Shown here piece after piece: positions 46,919 to 56,572 of a stretch of 64,000 nucleotides of DNA (the stretch's first letter is position 1; each line of letters begins with the position of its first letter). The notes under the pieces were generated by a model that was given only the letters and a program-made list of their open reading frames with translations, had not been told where the DNA came from and did not search any database. Both the position numbers and the translations under genes were made by a program. The stretch is from Siminovitchia fordii DSM 16014 = CIP 108821 (GTDB lineage Bacteria; Bacillota; Bacilli; Bacillales; Bacillaceae_C), in assembly GCF_000374565.1 (NCBI RefSeq), contig NZ_KB894685.1, positions 310,001 through 374,000 on the forward strand, given 5' to 3'.

Positions 46919-47673
46919 TCCTTGCACCTGCTTTCATCGCGGGCCGCATACTCTATGATGGCAAGTGATATATTATCTTCTCCGCCATATTGATTGGCCA
47001 GGTCTATCAATCGATCAGCCTTCTCTTCTTTTGTCAAAGATGCTTTTAATGTATGTTCCATTTCAATTTTACTTACCTTGTCGGATAAACCGTCCGAACA
47101 AAGCAGTATTTTGTCCCCTTCTTCAAAAGTAATGGTTTTTGTATCTATTTCTATTTCCTCTTGTGTCCCTGCGGCTTTTAATACGATATTTTTCCTGGGA
47201 TGATGCACAGCATCTTCAGGTGATATTTGGCCTGTTTTGACAAGCTCGTTCACAAAAGAGTGATCTTCTGTCAATTGGACGTAGCCCTGCTCATTCATTA
47301 CATAACAGCGGCTGTCCCCGACATTCGCCACCGTGGCAAACCTCTCTGTGCAGATTGCGGCAACAATTGTGGTCCCCATACCTTCACACTGTGTGTTTTC
47401 TTTCGCATGTTCAAAGATTTTTTTGTTGACCGCAGCAACATGGTCCCGAAGCCACTGTTCTGCTTCTGCAGGCGATAGGGCAGTTCGGACCTCTTCCCAG
47501 TGACCCTTTAGATCATTCACTGCAATACCGCTTGCCACTTCACCCGCTTTATGCCCCCCCATTCCATCAGCGACAATAGCAAGCATTTCTCCGTGAATAT
47601 TAAGGAATATCCCACCATTATCCTCATTTTGCGGTCGGACTCTTCCCTTATCTGTTTTAAAAATTGCCAGCAT
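46912..47673 (-). CDS. prpC: PP2C-type Ser/Thr phosphatase PrpC
   Basis: 253 residues from ATG 47673, with GAGGTGA 6 nt upstream. PPM motifs ADGMGGHKAGEVAS, GMGTTIVAA, NVGDSRCYV, LLCSDGLSDKV and GGEDNISLAI supply the metal-binding aspartates. It reverses PrkC phosphorylation. In other Bacillus rlmN lies just before prpC; here rsmB is only 51 nt upstream and rlmN is missing. Confidence 0.97.
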   Translation of the reverse strand: MLAIFKTDKGRVRPQNEDNGGIFLNIHGEMLAIVADGMGGHKAGEVASGIAVNDLKGHWEEVRTALSPAEAEQWLRDHVAAVNKKIFEHAKENTQCEGMGTTIVAAICTERFATVANVGDSRCYVMNEQGYVQLTEDHSFVNELVKTGQISPEDAVHHPRKNIVLKAAGTQEEIEIDTKTITFEEGDKILLCSDGLSDKVSKIEMEHTLKASLTKEEKADRLIDLANQYGGEDNISLAIIEYAARDESRCKEC

Positions 47674-47724
47674 TTCCAATCACCTCACCCTTATACGTAA
47701 TCTGCTACTTTCATTCTTTCCATT

Positions 47725-49065
47725 CTATAATCCTTTTTTTCTGAAAGAGGATATGAAAAACCCGTCTCCACCAAAATCCTGCGGGAAAATTTGTAATAAA
47801 TATTCATGATCCTTCATTGGGATTCCTTCGGGCATTTGGAGACGATTAGGTTCAAATTCAGGGTGATGTTCGAGAAAATGGGCAGCCGTTTCAACATTTT
47901 CCTCTTTATCGACAGTACACGTGCTGAACACAAGCAATCCGCCTTTTTTTACTAGCTTGGACGTTTCATGCAAGATATCCATCTGGACACTTTTTAGTGC
48001 ATATATATCTTCTTCAACCTTTGAATATTTGATATCGGGCTTTCTTCTCAGTACACCAAGTCCCGAACAGGGGGCATCAACAAGGACTCTGTCAAATGAT
48101 TCAATCTCAAAGACATCCCCAGCTTTCCGACTGTCCAAGGCCCTAGCCTCAACATTTTCCAAACGAAGTCTTTTAACTTGATCCAAAATCAGCTTCACCT
48201 TATGGGGGTGAAGATCCAAGGCCGCCACTTTCCCTGTATTATTGAGCATTTCTGCAATGTGGGTTGTTTTTCCTCCCGGGGCTGCACATGCATCCAGCAC
48301 TTGCTGGCCAGGTTCAAGTTCCAGGGCATAAGCCACTAACATGGAGCTTTCATCCTGAATCGTAAAAAGTCCTTCTTTATATGCTTTTGAACGCGCAAGA
48401 TTTCCTTCCACCGCCCTGATGGCTATTGGAATAAAAGGACTCGGGACTGCCGAAACCCCCTCTTCCTTCAATCGATTAATGACATCTTCCCGGGTTGTAA
48501 GGGTTTCATTCACCCTTCCAGTCTGAACAGGGGGAAAAAGGTTTTCTTCACACATTTTTTTTGTCTGATCAAGACCATATTGACCAATCCAGCGCTTGAT
48601 AAGCCATTCGGGGTGGCTCGTCTCTATAGAAAGCCGCCTGGTTGAATCTTTTATTTTGTCCAAAGAGGGAAGCCCTTCTCTTTGGATGGATCTCAAAACT
48701 CCATTTACCATCCCGGCTATTCCTTTATGACCGCGTTTTTTAGCAATCTCAACAGCCTCATGAATGATTGCACGATCAGGGATCTTATCAAGGTACACCA
48801 TCTGGTAAACAGAAAGCCTCAATAGAAGCTTGACCCAATGTTCTACTTTCTTTTTCATAAAAGGGCTCAAATAATAATCAAGTGTCAATTTTCTTTGGAT
48901 TGTTCCATAGCTGATTTCCGTCAAAAGAGCAGCATCCGGGCCTGTGAATTGATACTTTTTAATGGTTTGATTGAGTATCAGATTGCTGTATGACTGGTTC
49001 TTTTCAACCGCTTCAATGATATCCAGTGCAGCCTCCCTGACTTTCTTTTTAGGTCTACTCATCAT
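47725..49065 (-). CDS. rsmB: 16S rRNA (cytosine-967-C5)-methyltransferase RsmB
   Basis: 446 residues. An N-terminal NusB-like RNA-binding domain ([19 protein letters not shown]) is followed by an AdoMet methyltransferase domain with [24 protein letters not shown] and the catalytic FSTCTV cysteine. It makes m5C967. The start overlaps the 3' end of fmt by 11 nt and its SD is weak, so translation may depend on fmt. Confidence 0.96.
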   Translation of the reverse strand: MMSRPKKKVREAALDIIEAVEKNQSYSNLILNQTIKKYQFTGPDAALLTEISYGTIQRKLTLDYYLSPFMKKKVEHWVKLLLRLSVYQMVYLDKIPDRAIIHEAVEIAKKRGHKGIAGMVNGVLRSIQREGLPSLDKIKDSTRRLSIETSHPEWLIKRWIGQYGLDQTKKMCEENLFPPVQTGRVNETLTTREDVINRLKEEGVSAVPSPFIPIAIRAVEGNLARSKAYKEGLFTIQDESSMLVAYALELEPGQQVLDACAAPGGKTTHIAEMLNNTGKVAALDLHPHKVKLILDQVKRLRLENVEARALDSRKAGDVFEIESFDRVLVDAPCSGLGVLRRKPDIKYSKVEEDIYALKSVQMDILHETSKLVKKGGLLVFSTCTVDKEENVETAAHFLEHHPEFEPNRLQMPEGIPMKDHEYLLQIFPQDFGGDGFFISSFRKKGL

Positions 49066-50008
49066 GACCGCCCAAATTCATTCCTTGCCCAATGAACGAG
49101 CCGGCTCCCCTTAAAAATTGAGAAGCGGCCATCCTCTTCTTACCGGCAGGCTGAAGTTCGGTTACTTTTATGGCTGTGTCGTCACCGGTGGAAACGATAA
49201 AACCGTCTTTTTCGACTTTTACAATCGTCCCGGGTTTCTCATATTGTCCGTCCTGATATTTTTCAGCTTTCCAGATTTTTAAAACTTCGTTGTTCAGCTT
49301 TGTATAGGCGACTGGCCAAGGACGCAACCCGCGGATATGGTCGTAGATTTCGCGGCCTGTTTTGCTCCAGTCAATTTTCTCCTGTTCACGGGTAATATTG
49401 GAAGCAAACGTGGCCAAGTCATCATCTTGTGGAATTCTTTCCGCTTCGCCGGAGATTATCTTCGGCAGTGTATCTGAAAGCAGCTCCGCACCCGCTGCAC
49501 TCAATTTATCATGGAGGGACCCGACATCATCCCCTTCTCCAATCGGAACTTCGACCTGGCTAATCATATCGCCCGCATCCAATTTTTCAACCATATGCAT
49601 AATTGTAACACCGGTTTTTTCTTTCCCTTGTAAAATGGCATAGTGAATAGGGGCACCCCCGCGAAGTTCAGGCAGAAGAGAGGCATGTACATTGATGCAC
49701 CCAAGTTTTGGAAATTCCAAAATTTCTTTTGGCAAAATTTGTCCATAGGCTGCCGTTATGATCAGATCAGGACCAATAGCCAATATTTTATCTGTTTCTT
49801 CCGCAGAACGTATTTTTTCCGGCTGGATGACAGGTATTCCAAGGTTAACCGCTTCACCCTTCACTGGCGGAGGGGTCAGCACCTTTTTTCTTCCAACTGG
49901 CCTATCAGGTTGGGTCACTACAGCCGCAACATGATATCCATCTTCGACAAGTCTTTTTAAAATGGGCACGGAAAAATCAGGCGTGCCCATGAATATTACC
50001 TTTGTAAT
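49055..50008 (-). CDS. fmt: Methionyl-tRNA formyltransferase, apparent ATT start
   Basis: 317 residues when read from ATT 50008, exactly the B. subtilis Fmt length. It formylates initiator Met-tRNA. Motifs: formyl-THF site and catalytic core [27 protein letters not shown], and C-terminal LRPWPVAYT. The first in-frame ATG (49990, MGTPDFS) would delete the first beta strand (TKVIF). Between it and the upstream in-frame TGA there is no ATG, GTG or TTG. GGAGTGA lies 6 nt before the ATT, where the family has its initiator Met. It overlaps def by 13 nt. Confidence 0.93.
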   Translation of the reverse strand: MTKVIFMGTPDFSVPILKRLVEDGYHVAAVVTQPDRPVGRKKVLTPPPVKGEAVNLGIPVIQPEKIRSAEETDKILAIGPDLIITAAYGQILPKEILEFPKLGCINVHASLLPELRGGAPIHYAILQGKEKTGVTIMHMVEKLDAGDMISQVEVPIGEGDDVGSLHDKLSAAGAELLSDTLPKIISGEAERIPQDDDLATFASNITREQEKIDWSKTGREIYDHIRGLRPWPVAYTKLNNEVLKIWKAEKYQDGQYEKPGTIVKVEKDGFIVSTGDDTAIKVTELQPAGKKRMAASQFLRGAGSFIGQGMNLGGHDE

Positions 50009-50499
50009 TGTTCTTCACTCCAATCCGTCAATTCCGATTCATGGACATACTCAACCACTTTTGAGGTAAAAAGTACTCCATGCAAATGATCGATCTCATG
50101 CTGGATAGCACGCGCCAAATAGCCTTCTGCCTCCAAATGATATTCATTGCCGTATCGGTCATTCGCTTTGACTTTGATGACTTTTGCCCGAGGGACTTTT
50201 CCATAAAGTCCCGGAAAACTCAAGCATCCTTCAATGTCGATCTGATTGCCTCTTTGCTCAACAATCTCCGGGTTGATCAATTCAAAGAGCTCTGACTCTT
50301 CCCCTTCCCCAATGTCTACAATAGCAATTTGGCTAAGTATACCGACCTGCGGAGCTGCCAGTCCGACGCCATCTTCAGCGATCATCGTTTCGTACATGTT
50401 ATCTAATAGGCGGTGGAGATCCTTATCAAAGCTACTCACCCGCTCACATTCAGTATCAAGAATTTCATTAGGATAGTGGATGATTTCTAGTATAGGCAA
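49996..50499 (-). CDS. def: Peptide deformylase
   Basis: 167 residues, with GVGLAAPQ (44-51), EGCLSFPG (Cys92) and QHEIDHLHG (His134, Glu135, His138), the metal and catalytic set. It removes formyl groups from nascent N-termini, opposite to fmt, with which it overlaps. The start is TTG 50499 with AAGGGA 5 nt upstream. Confidence 0.97.
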   Translation of the reverse strand: MPILEIIHYPNEILDTECERVSSFDKDLHRLLDNMYETMIAEDGVGLAAPQVGILSQIAIVDIGEGEESELFELINPEIVEQRGNQIDIEGCLSFPGLYGKVPRAKVIKVKANDRYGNEYHLEAEGYLARAIQHEIDHLHGVLFTSKVVEYVHESELTDWSEEQLQR

Positions 50500-50523
50500 T
50501 GCTGTCCCTTCTTTCTTTATTCA

Positions 50524-52926
50524 CTACATCATGTTATATGGGTTTATATCAATCGTGATGGATAATGCATCACGGGAAGCTTGAGGATTGTAATGCTCTA
50601 GTATTTTTCTCAATGCTGAAAAAAGGTTAGGTTCACGCTTGTATTTTATCAGACATTGATACCGATATCTATCATTGATCTTAGGTATCGGCGAAGCGAC
50701 AGGACCCAATAGTATCGCTTCTTCAGATATTTTTGATTTTAAGTAGTTTGAGATTTTCTCGGTAACGGCCACCGCCTGCATCAGATCTTCATGGGTGACG
50801 GTCACGAGCGCCAGATAATAAAAAGGCGGGTAAGAACCAATCTTTCTCATTGACATTTCCTGGTTGTAAAAGCGTGGATAATCCTGCATGGCTGCCAATT
50901 GGATGCTGTAATGCTCGGGAGTATACGTCTGAACGACTACTTCTCCGGATAATTCGTGTCTTCCCGCTCTCCCGCTGACCTGGGTAAGAAGCTGAAATGT
51001 TTTTTCAGCTGCCCTGAAGTCCGGTAGATGGAGCATCGTATCCGCACTAAGCACGCCTACAAGAGTGATGTTTGGAAAATCCAGCCCCTTGGCAATCATT
51101 TGCGTACCCAGTAAAATATCGGCTTTACCTGATTGAAAGTGTTCAAGAATCCGCTCATGTGCCCCTTTTCTTGTAGTTGTATCCACATCCATCCTTATGA
51201 TCCTTGCTTCAGGAAGGAGTTTGACCAATTCTTCCTCAACCTTTTGAGTCCCCATCCCAAAATACCTGATATGGTTGCCGCTGCACTCAGGGCATTCTGT
51301 TGGAACCCCTGTTTGGAAACCGCAATAATGGCACTTCATTTCATTGGAAGAGCGGTGATAGGTCATCGAGATTTCACAATGTGGACACTGCATGACATAA
51401 CCGCAATCCCTGCACATGATGAAAGTGGAATGCCCCCGCCGATTAAGAAAAAGGACGGTCTGCTCCCCTTTATGAAGGCGATCCTTTATTTTTTCAAACA
51501 GTTCTGTTGAAAACATGGACCGGTTTCCACTTCGCATTTCCTCTCTCATATCAACAACCGAAACAGGAGGCAATTCCCTGTCATTCATTCTTTTGGAGAG
51601 AGTGAGAAGGTGGTATACACCTTTTTGGGCTCTCGCAAAAGACTCGAGTGAAGGTGTGGCGCTGCCTAGAATGACTGGACAGCGATGGTATTCCCCTCTT
51701 TTGATGGCAACATCCCTGGCATGATATCTTGGAATCTCTTCCTGTTTATAGCTTGACTCGTGCTCTTCATCAATGATAATGATGCCCAGGTTTTCAAAAG
51801 GGGCAAAAACCGCAGACCTTGCACCGACGACTACTTTTACTTCTTTTCTTTGAATCTTTCTCCACTCATCATATTGCTCCCCTATTGAAAGTCTGCTGTG
51901 CAAGACTGCAACATCGCTTCCGAATCTTCCTTTGAATCGTTCAACCATCTGGGGAGTCAAAGCAATTTCAGGAACAAGGACAATCGCTTCCTTTCCCTGT
52001 TTGATCACTTCCTGGATCGCCTGGAGATACACTTCGGTTTTTCCGCTACCTGTAACGCCATATAAAAGAAACGTCTCATGGGTTTGGCGCCCAATGGAAT
52101 GTAAAATCGGAGTCATCGCTGCCTGCTGATCCTTAGTAAGCGGGAGAGGACTAGTTTTTTCAAAGTCTTTATGCTCGTATGGATCACGATATTCCTCTAC
52201 CATATGTTCCGATAAAACGCCTTTTTTGATCAGGGCCTTAATGGTAGATGCTGGGACCTCGGCTTCCTTGGCCAAAACAGCCGCTTCAACCATATCTTGA
52301 TTTGATTTTAACAAGTGATGAATGATTTTTCTTTGGTTGACAGCATTGGAAGGGAGTGTTTGAAGCATCTCCTCCATTTCTGTCTTTTCCACATTCGGCT
52401 CAACTGCCCTTTTCAGTTTTTTCCTTGCCCTGTCTTTCACAAAGTAAATCACTTCGGCATTGCCGCTTTGAATTTCTTTATAAAGTGCAGGAAGAAGGTT
52501 GCGTTTTTCGGCTTCCTTCCATGAAATCTCCTGCTTATCCTCGAATAATCCTTCAAGCAACAGGCTCGAACCATCCTTCTTTTTGATGACTTTTTCATAT
52601 TTGGCTTTCATTGCCACGGGGAGCATCGCATGAAATACAGAAACTTTGAAAGATATCGTTTCTTTAGCCATCCAGCTTCCGAGCCGAAGCAGCTCTTCAT
52701 TTAAAACGGGAGCCAAATCAAGCGGCTGAATAATTTTTTTTATTTTTTCTATATCCGTATGTTCATTTAATTTAACGACAAAGCCCTGTATAGACCTTGG
52801 ACCGAACGGAACAGCAACACGCATTCCCGGCTGGATCATGCCTTCCCACTTTTTTGGAATAGCATAATCAAATACCCTGTCTGTTCCCAAAGAAGGGACA
52901 TCAACAATGACCTGTGCTATTGTCAA
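50524..52926 (-). CDS. priA: Primosomal replication helicase PriA
   Basis: 800 residues. N-terminal 3'-DNA-end-binding domain, helicase motifs (LLYGVTGSGKTEVYLQA, DEEHESSYKQ, LGSATPSLESF) and a zinc-binding insert (CRDCGYVMQCPHC, then CHYC and CPEC). It restarts replication at stalled forks. TTG 52926 overlaps the coaBC stop (TTGA), so the two are coupled. Confidence 0.97.
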   Translation of the reverse strand: MTIAQVIVDVPSLGTDRVFDYAIPKKWEGMIQPGMRVAVPFGPRSIQGFVVKLNEHTDIEKIKKIIQPLDLAPVLNEELLRLGSWMAKETISFKVSVFHAMLPVAMKAKYEKVIKKKDGSSLLLEGLFEDKQEISWKEAEKRNLLPALYKEIQSGNAEVIYFVKDRARKKLKRAVEPNVEKTEMEEMLQTLPSNAVNQRKIIHHLLKSNQDMVEAAVLAKEAEVPASTIKALIKKGVLSEHMVEEYRDPYEHKDFEKTSPLPLTKDQQAAMTPILHSIGRQTHETFLLYGVTGSGKTEVYLQAIQEVIKQGKEAIVLVPEIALTPQMVERFKGRFGSDVAVLHSRLSIGEQYDEWRKIQRKEVKVVVGARSAVFAPFENLGIIIIDEEHESSYKQEEIPRYHARDVAIKRGEYHRCPVILGSATPSLESFARAQKGVYHLLTLSKRMNDRELPPVSVVDMREEMRSGNRSMFSTELFEKIKDRLHKGEQTVLFLNRRGHSTFIMCRDCGYVMQCPHCEISMTYHRSSNEMKCHYCGFQTGVPTECPECSGNHIRYFGMGTQKVEEELVKLLPEARIIRMDVDTTTRKGAHERILEHFQSGKADILLGTQMIAKGLDFPNITLVGVLSADTMLHLPDFRAAEKTFQLLTQVSGRAGRHELSGEVVVQTYTPEHYSIQLAAMQDYPRFYNQEMSMRKIGSYPPFYYLALVTVTHEDLMQAVAVTEKISNYLKSKISEEAILLGPVASPIPKINDRYRYQCLIKYKREPNLFSALRKILEHYNPQASRDALSITIDINPYNMM

Positions 52927-54125
52927 GAGTGTTCATCCTCCAGCTTTTCCGATATCTCATATAAAATCCTTCTTGCTGTTTCTTTTTTACTTAATAATGG
53001 GAGAGAAACGCTTGAAAAATCTTTATGGAAAATTGTAACGATATTCGTATCCCCCGCAAATCCTGCCCCTTCTTCCATTACATTGTTTGCCACGATCATA
53101 TCGGCATTTTTCTTGATCAGCTTATTCTGCGCATACTCTTCTATATTGTCTGTTTCCGCAGCAAAACCTACTAGAAATTGGTGTTTTTTCTTTTGACCCA
53201 ATTCAAATAGGATGTCTTTCGTCCTCTCCATTTCTATGGTTACATTTCCCTGCTGCTTTTTCACTTTCGACTCAAACACCTGCTTGGGCCTATAATCTGC
53301 CACCGCGGCACTTTTGATGATCACGTCAGATTTATCCGCATTCATCATTACCTCGTCGTACATATCCGCTGCGCTTTCAACATGAATTACTTTTACTCCC
53401 CTTGGCTCCGGCAGAGCATTTGTACCTGAAACCAAAATGACATCAGCTCCTAACATCGCTGCTTGCTCTGCAATGGCATAACCCATTTTCCCGCTAGATC
53501 TATTGGTAAAATACCTGACAGGATCGATTTTTTCTTTAGTAGGTCCAGCTGTTATTAAAAACGTTTTGTCTTTGAATAGTTTTTCTGTTCCAAAATAGCC
53601 CTTCACTTTCTCCAATATTTTTTCCGGCTCTTCCAATCTGCCTTTACCCACATAGCCGCAGGCTAAATATCCTTCCCCCGGTTCTATAAAATCGCACCCC
53701 ATTTGCAAAAGTGTTTCTATATTCCTTTTGACCGCCGGGTGAGCGTACATATGAACATTCATTGCGGGAGCGATCCAAACAGGGGCTGTCGCCGCCAGTA
53801 GTGTTGTCGTCATCATGTCATCCGCTATCCCATTTGCCAGCTTGCCAATTATGTTGGCCGTTGCAGGCGCCACTAAAATGAGGTCAGCCCAATCAGCAAG
53901 GTCTATATGGGCGATCACCTCCGGATTATTTTCGATAAAAGTGTCTATATAGACCTCATTCCGTGATAAAGCCTGGAACGTCAGCGGAGTAACAAAATTT
54001 CTCGCGGAATCACTCATGATGATTTTCACATTGAAGCCTGACTGTACAAGTTTGCTTGTCAAATCGGCAGCTTTATAAACTGCTATGCCTCCTGTAACAC
54101 ATAACAAAACATTCTTTTTTTCCAC
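52923..54125 (-). CDS. coaBC: Bifunctional CoaBC (PPC synthetase/decarboxylase)
   Basis: 400 residues. The N-terminal flavin-dependent decarboxylase half has CVTGGIAVYKAADL, APATANIIGKLANGIADD and PAMN; the C-terminal CTP-dependent synthetase half has TAGPTKEKIDPVRYFTNRSS and KSAAVADYRP. It makes 4'-phosphopantetheine for CoA. GTG 54125 has AAAGGGG about 8 nt upstream. A terminator separates it from rpoZ. Confidence 0.97.
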   Translation of the reverse strand: MEKKNVLLCVTGGIAVYKAADLTSKLVQSGFNVKIIMSDSARNFVTPLTFQALSRNEVYIDTFIENNPEVIAHIDLADWADLILVAPATANIIGKLANGIADDMMTTTLLAATAPVWIAPAMNVHMYAHPAVKRNIETLLQMGCDFIEPGEGYLACGYVGKGRLEEPEKILEKVKGYFGTEKLFKDKTFLITAGPTKEKIDPVRYFTNRSSGKMGYAIAEQAAMLGADVILVSGTNALPEPRGVKVIHVESAADMYDEVMMNADKSDVIIKSAAVADYRPKQVFESKVKKQQGNVTIEMERTKDILFELGQKKKHQFLVGFAAETDNIEEYAQNKLIKKNADMIVANNVMEEGAGFAGDTNIVTIFHKDFSSVSLPLLSKKETARRILYEISEKLEDEHS

Positions 54126-54211
54126 AGCAAATATCCCCTTTAAATATTCCTAGTTCGTTCTACTTTATTCCTTCTATTATGAATGATTTTTAGCCTATAT
54201 AAAAGAAAAAA

Positions 54212-54234
54212 CAACCTATCTTGTCGACAGGTTG
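54212..54234 (-). terminator. Rho-independent terminator after rpoZ
   Basis: The stem CAACCT/AGGTTG with an 11-nt loop (which itself contains GTCGAC) is followed by TTTTTTC on the minus strand. Confidence 0.75.
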
Positions 54235-54245
54235 AATAGGATAAG

Positions 54246-54485
54246 TTATGATGTCGGTTCGCCTTTGATTTCATCCTCAGATTCATCGTCTGCTGATTCT
54301 TTCATCGTCAAGACACCATTATAGATCTCTTCCAGAGATTTTCCGACAAATTTGTGTGATCTATACTTATCAAGCTGCGGATTATTATCTTCTTGCAACT
54401 GACGCGCCCTTTTGGCTGCAATCGTTACAAGCGAATATTTTGAATCAATCACATTCATCAATTTATCAATAGAAGGATACAACAT
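54246..54485 (-). CDS. rpoZ: RNA polymerase omega subunit
   Basis: 79 residues ([20 protein letters not shown] ..., AAKRARQL). Omega stabilises beta-prime. The C-terminal tail is acidic. Only 1 nt lies between it and gmk, as in B. subtilis. Confidence 0.96.
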   Translation of the reverse strand: MLYPSIDKLMNVIDSKYSLVTIAAKRARQLQEDNNPQLDKYRSHKFVGKSLEEIYNGVLTMKESADDESEDEIKGEPTS

Positions 54486-54486
54486 G

Positions 54487-55101
<615 letters not shown>

Positions 55102-55110
55102 CTAATAATC

Positions 55111-55368
55111 CTACCCTTCTTCCTGGCCATTCGAAATTAAACGTTGGGCAACCGTTTCAGGCTGTACTGCTGAAAGAATGACGTGCTCGCTGTCCATAAT
55201 AATAACTGCACGTGTTCTTCTACCATAGGTGGCATCTATTAACGTCGCCCGTTCCCTTGCATCCTGAATCATCCTTTTGATCGGAGCAGATTCAGGGCTG
55301 ACAATTGAAATGATCCGGTTAGCAGAAACAATATTTCCAAATCCTATATTTAAGAGCTGTATCGGCAT
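55111..55368 (-). CDS. remA: Biofilm matrix regulator RemA (YlzA)
   Basis: 85 residues. The diagnostic block [50 protein letters not shown] and [13 protein letters not shown] is intact. RemA is a ring-forming DNA-binding protein that activates matrix and osmoprotection genes in B. subtilis. GGAGGAG lies 5 nt before the ATG. Confidence 0.97.
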   Translation of the reverse strand: MPIQLLNIGFGNIVSANRIISIVSPESAPIKRMIQDARERATLIDATYGRRTRAVIIMDSEHVILSAVQPETVAQRLISNGQEEG

Positions 55369-55414
55369 GCTGCTCCTCCAGTCAACTTCGGCTTCTCAGC
55401 CTTATTTCAATCAT

Positions 55415-56290
55415 TCATTCGATATTTTGCACCTGTTCTCGCAACTTTTCAATCAACACTTTCATTTCAACAGCCATGATGGCAATGTTTGAATCGTTCG
55501 CTTTGGAGCCGATCGTATTTACTTCCCGATTCATCTCCTGTATGATGAAATCCATTTTCCTCCCAATCGGCCCACTCGCAATAAGCGCTTCTCTAAATTG
55601 GGATATATGACTTAAGAGTCTTGCCGTTTCTTCACTTATGTCGGCTTTGTCGGCAAAAATGGCAGCTTCGGAAACAATTCTTGTTTCATCTATGTTTTCC
55701 TTAACCATTTCATATAATTTGCTTCGGAGTCGTTCAGTATATGTTTTTTGAACCATTGGGGAAAGTTCCTTTGTCTTTTGGACAAGTTCTTCTAGGGAGC
55801 TTATGTAGGTATCCAATTCAATGGATAAAGAATTGCCTTCCGTTTCCCGCATTTTCAGTACTTGATCTGCTGCATCTTCGGCAGCACCAAATAATAATGG
55901 AAGTACTTCTACGTCAATATCACCTGTTTCTTCGACTAGAACAGCGTTATCCATCCTCAGCAGATCCGATAATGTCGCTTCTTCAGTCAATCGATATCTG
56001 ATCTTTGCTTCCTTTATAAAATGATAATAACTGTCCAACAAACCCCAGTCAATATGCAATTCTTTGCCTGGAGAAATATTGCCTGACAATTTGACATTCA
56101 GTTCAATCCGGCCCCTGTTAAATTGCTTGCTAAGTTGGTTCCGAAGCGGAATTTCAGCCTGGGAAAGCTGTTGAGGCATTTTTATGTGGAATTCGCGGTA
56201 GCGATGGTTAACAGTTTTGATTTCAACCTGCACCATGCATTTATCTGTCTGTTTAACACTCCGTCCAAAACCGGTCATGCTCATCACCAA
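55415..56290 (-). CDS. yloC: YicC/YloC family endoribonuclease
   Basis: 291 residues from TTG 56290 (MVMSMTGFGRS), the same length as B. subtilis YloC, with GGGGGTGA 5 nt upstream. It has N-terminal YicC motifs (EIKTVNHRYREFHIKMP) and C-terminal DUF1732 (GRKMDFIIQEMNREVNTIGS, KANDSNIA). YicC proteins are RNases in E. coli; the substrate here is unknown. First gene of yloC-remA-gmk-rpoZ. Confidence 0.95.
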   Translation of the reverse strand: MVMSMTGFGRSVKQTDKCMVQVEIKTVNHRYREFHIKMPQQLSQAEIPLRNQLSKQFNRGRIELNVKLSGNISPGKELHIDWGLLDSYYHFIKEAKIRYRLTEEATLSDLLRMDNAVLVEETGDIDVEVLPLLFGAAEDAADQVLKMRETEGNSLSIELDTYISSLEELVQKTKELSPMVQKTYTERLRSKLYEMVKENIDETRIVSEAAIFADKADISEETARLLSHISQFREALIASGPIGRKMDFIIQEMNREVNTIGSKANDSNIAIMAVEMKVLIEKLREQVQNIE

Positions 56291-56306
56291 GTGAGTCACC
56301 CCCGTT

Positions 56307-56420
56307 AGAGAAAAGCGAAAGCGCCTTGGTCAGCACGTCGAGGCAGTTTACAAACCACACAGGATAGTGGTTTGAACCTTGCAGAGCTAGATCTGGTTGC
56401 CTCCGAACTGCCACATCCTT
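56307..56420 (+). repeat. Dispersed repeat, copy D
   Basis: AGAGAAAAGCGAAAGCGCCTT followed by GGTCAGCACGTCGAGG shares its opening with copies A and B. It has an internal perfect pair AAACCAC/GTGGTTT and ends near CAGAGCTAGAT, a degenerate form of the GGAGCTAGAC end of copy B. It lies in the yloB-yloC gap. Confidence 0.6.
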
Positions 56421-56559
56421 TAGAGTCGGTGACATCAGGATGTCCTGTCCCTCAAAGCTGGACCAAAACTTGTACTTTTCCTGTCTAAAATGTGTAAAAA
56501 TATGAATTGTTTTTTTAAACATGAAGAAAAAGGCAATAGATTCCTCTATCACCTTGTTG

Positions 56560-56565
56560 ATTATA
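56560..56565 (-). promoter_or_regulatory. Extended -10 promoter of yloC-remA-gmk-rpoZ
   Basis: TGTTATAAT on the minus strand gives a perfect TATAAT with the TGn extension; no good -35 is present. It lies just after the yloB stop and leaves a leader of roughly 260 nt that includes repeat copy D. Confidence 0.5.
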
Positions 56566-56572
56566 ACATACA

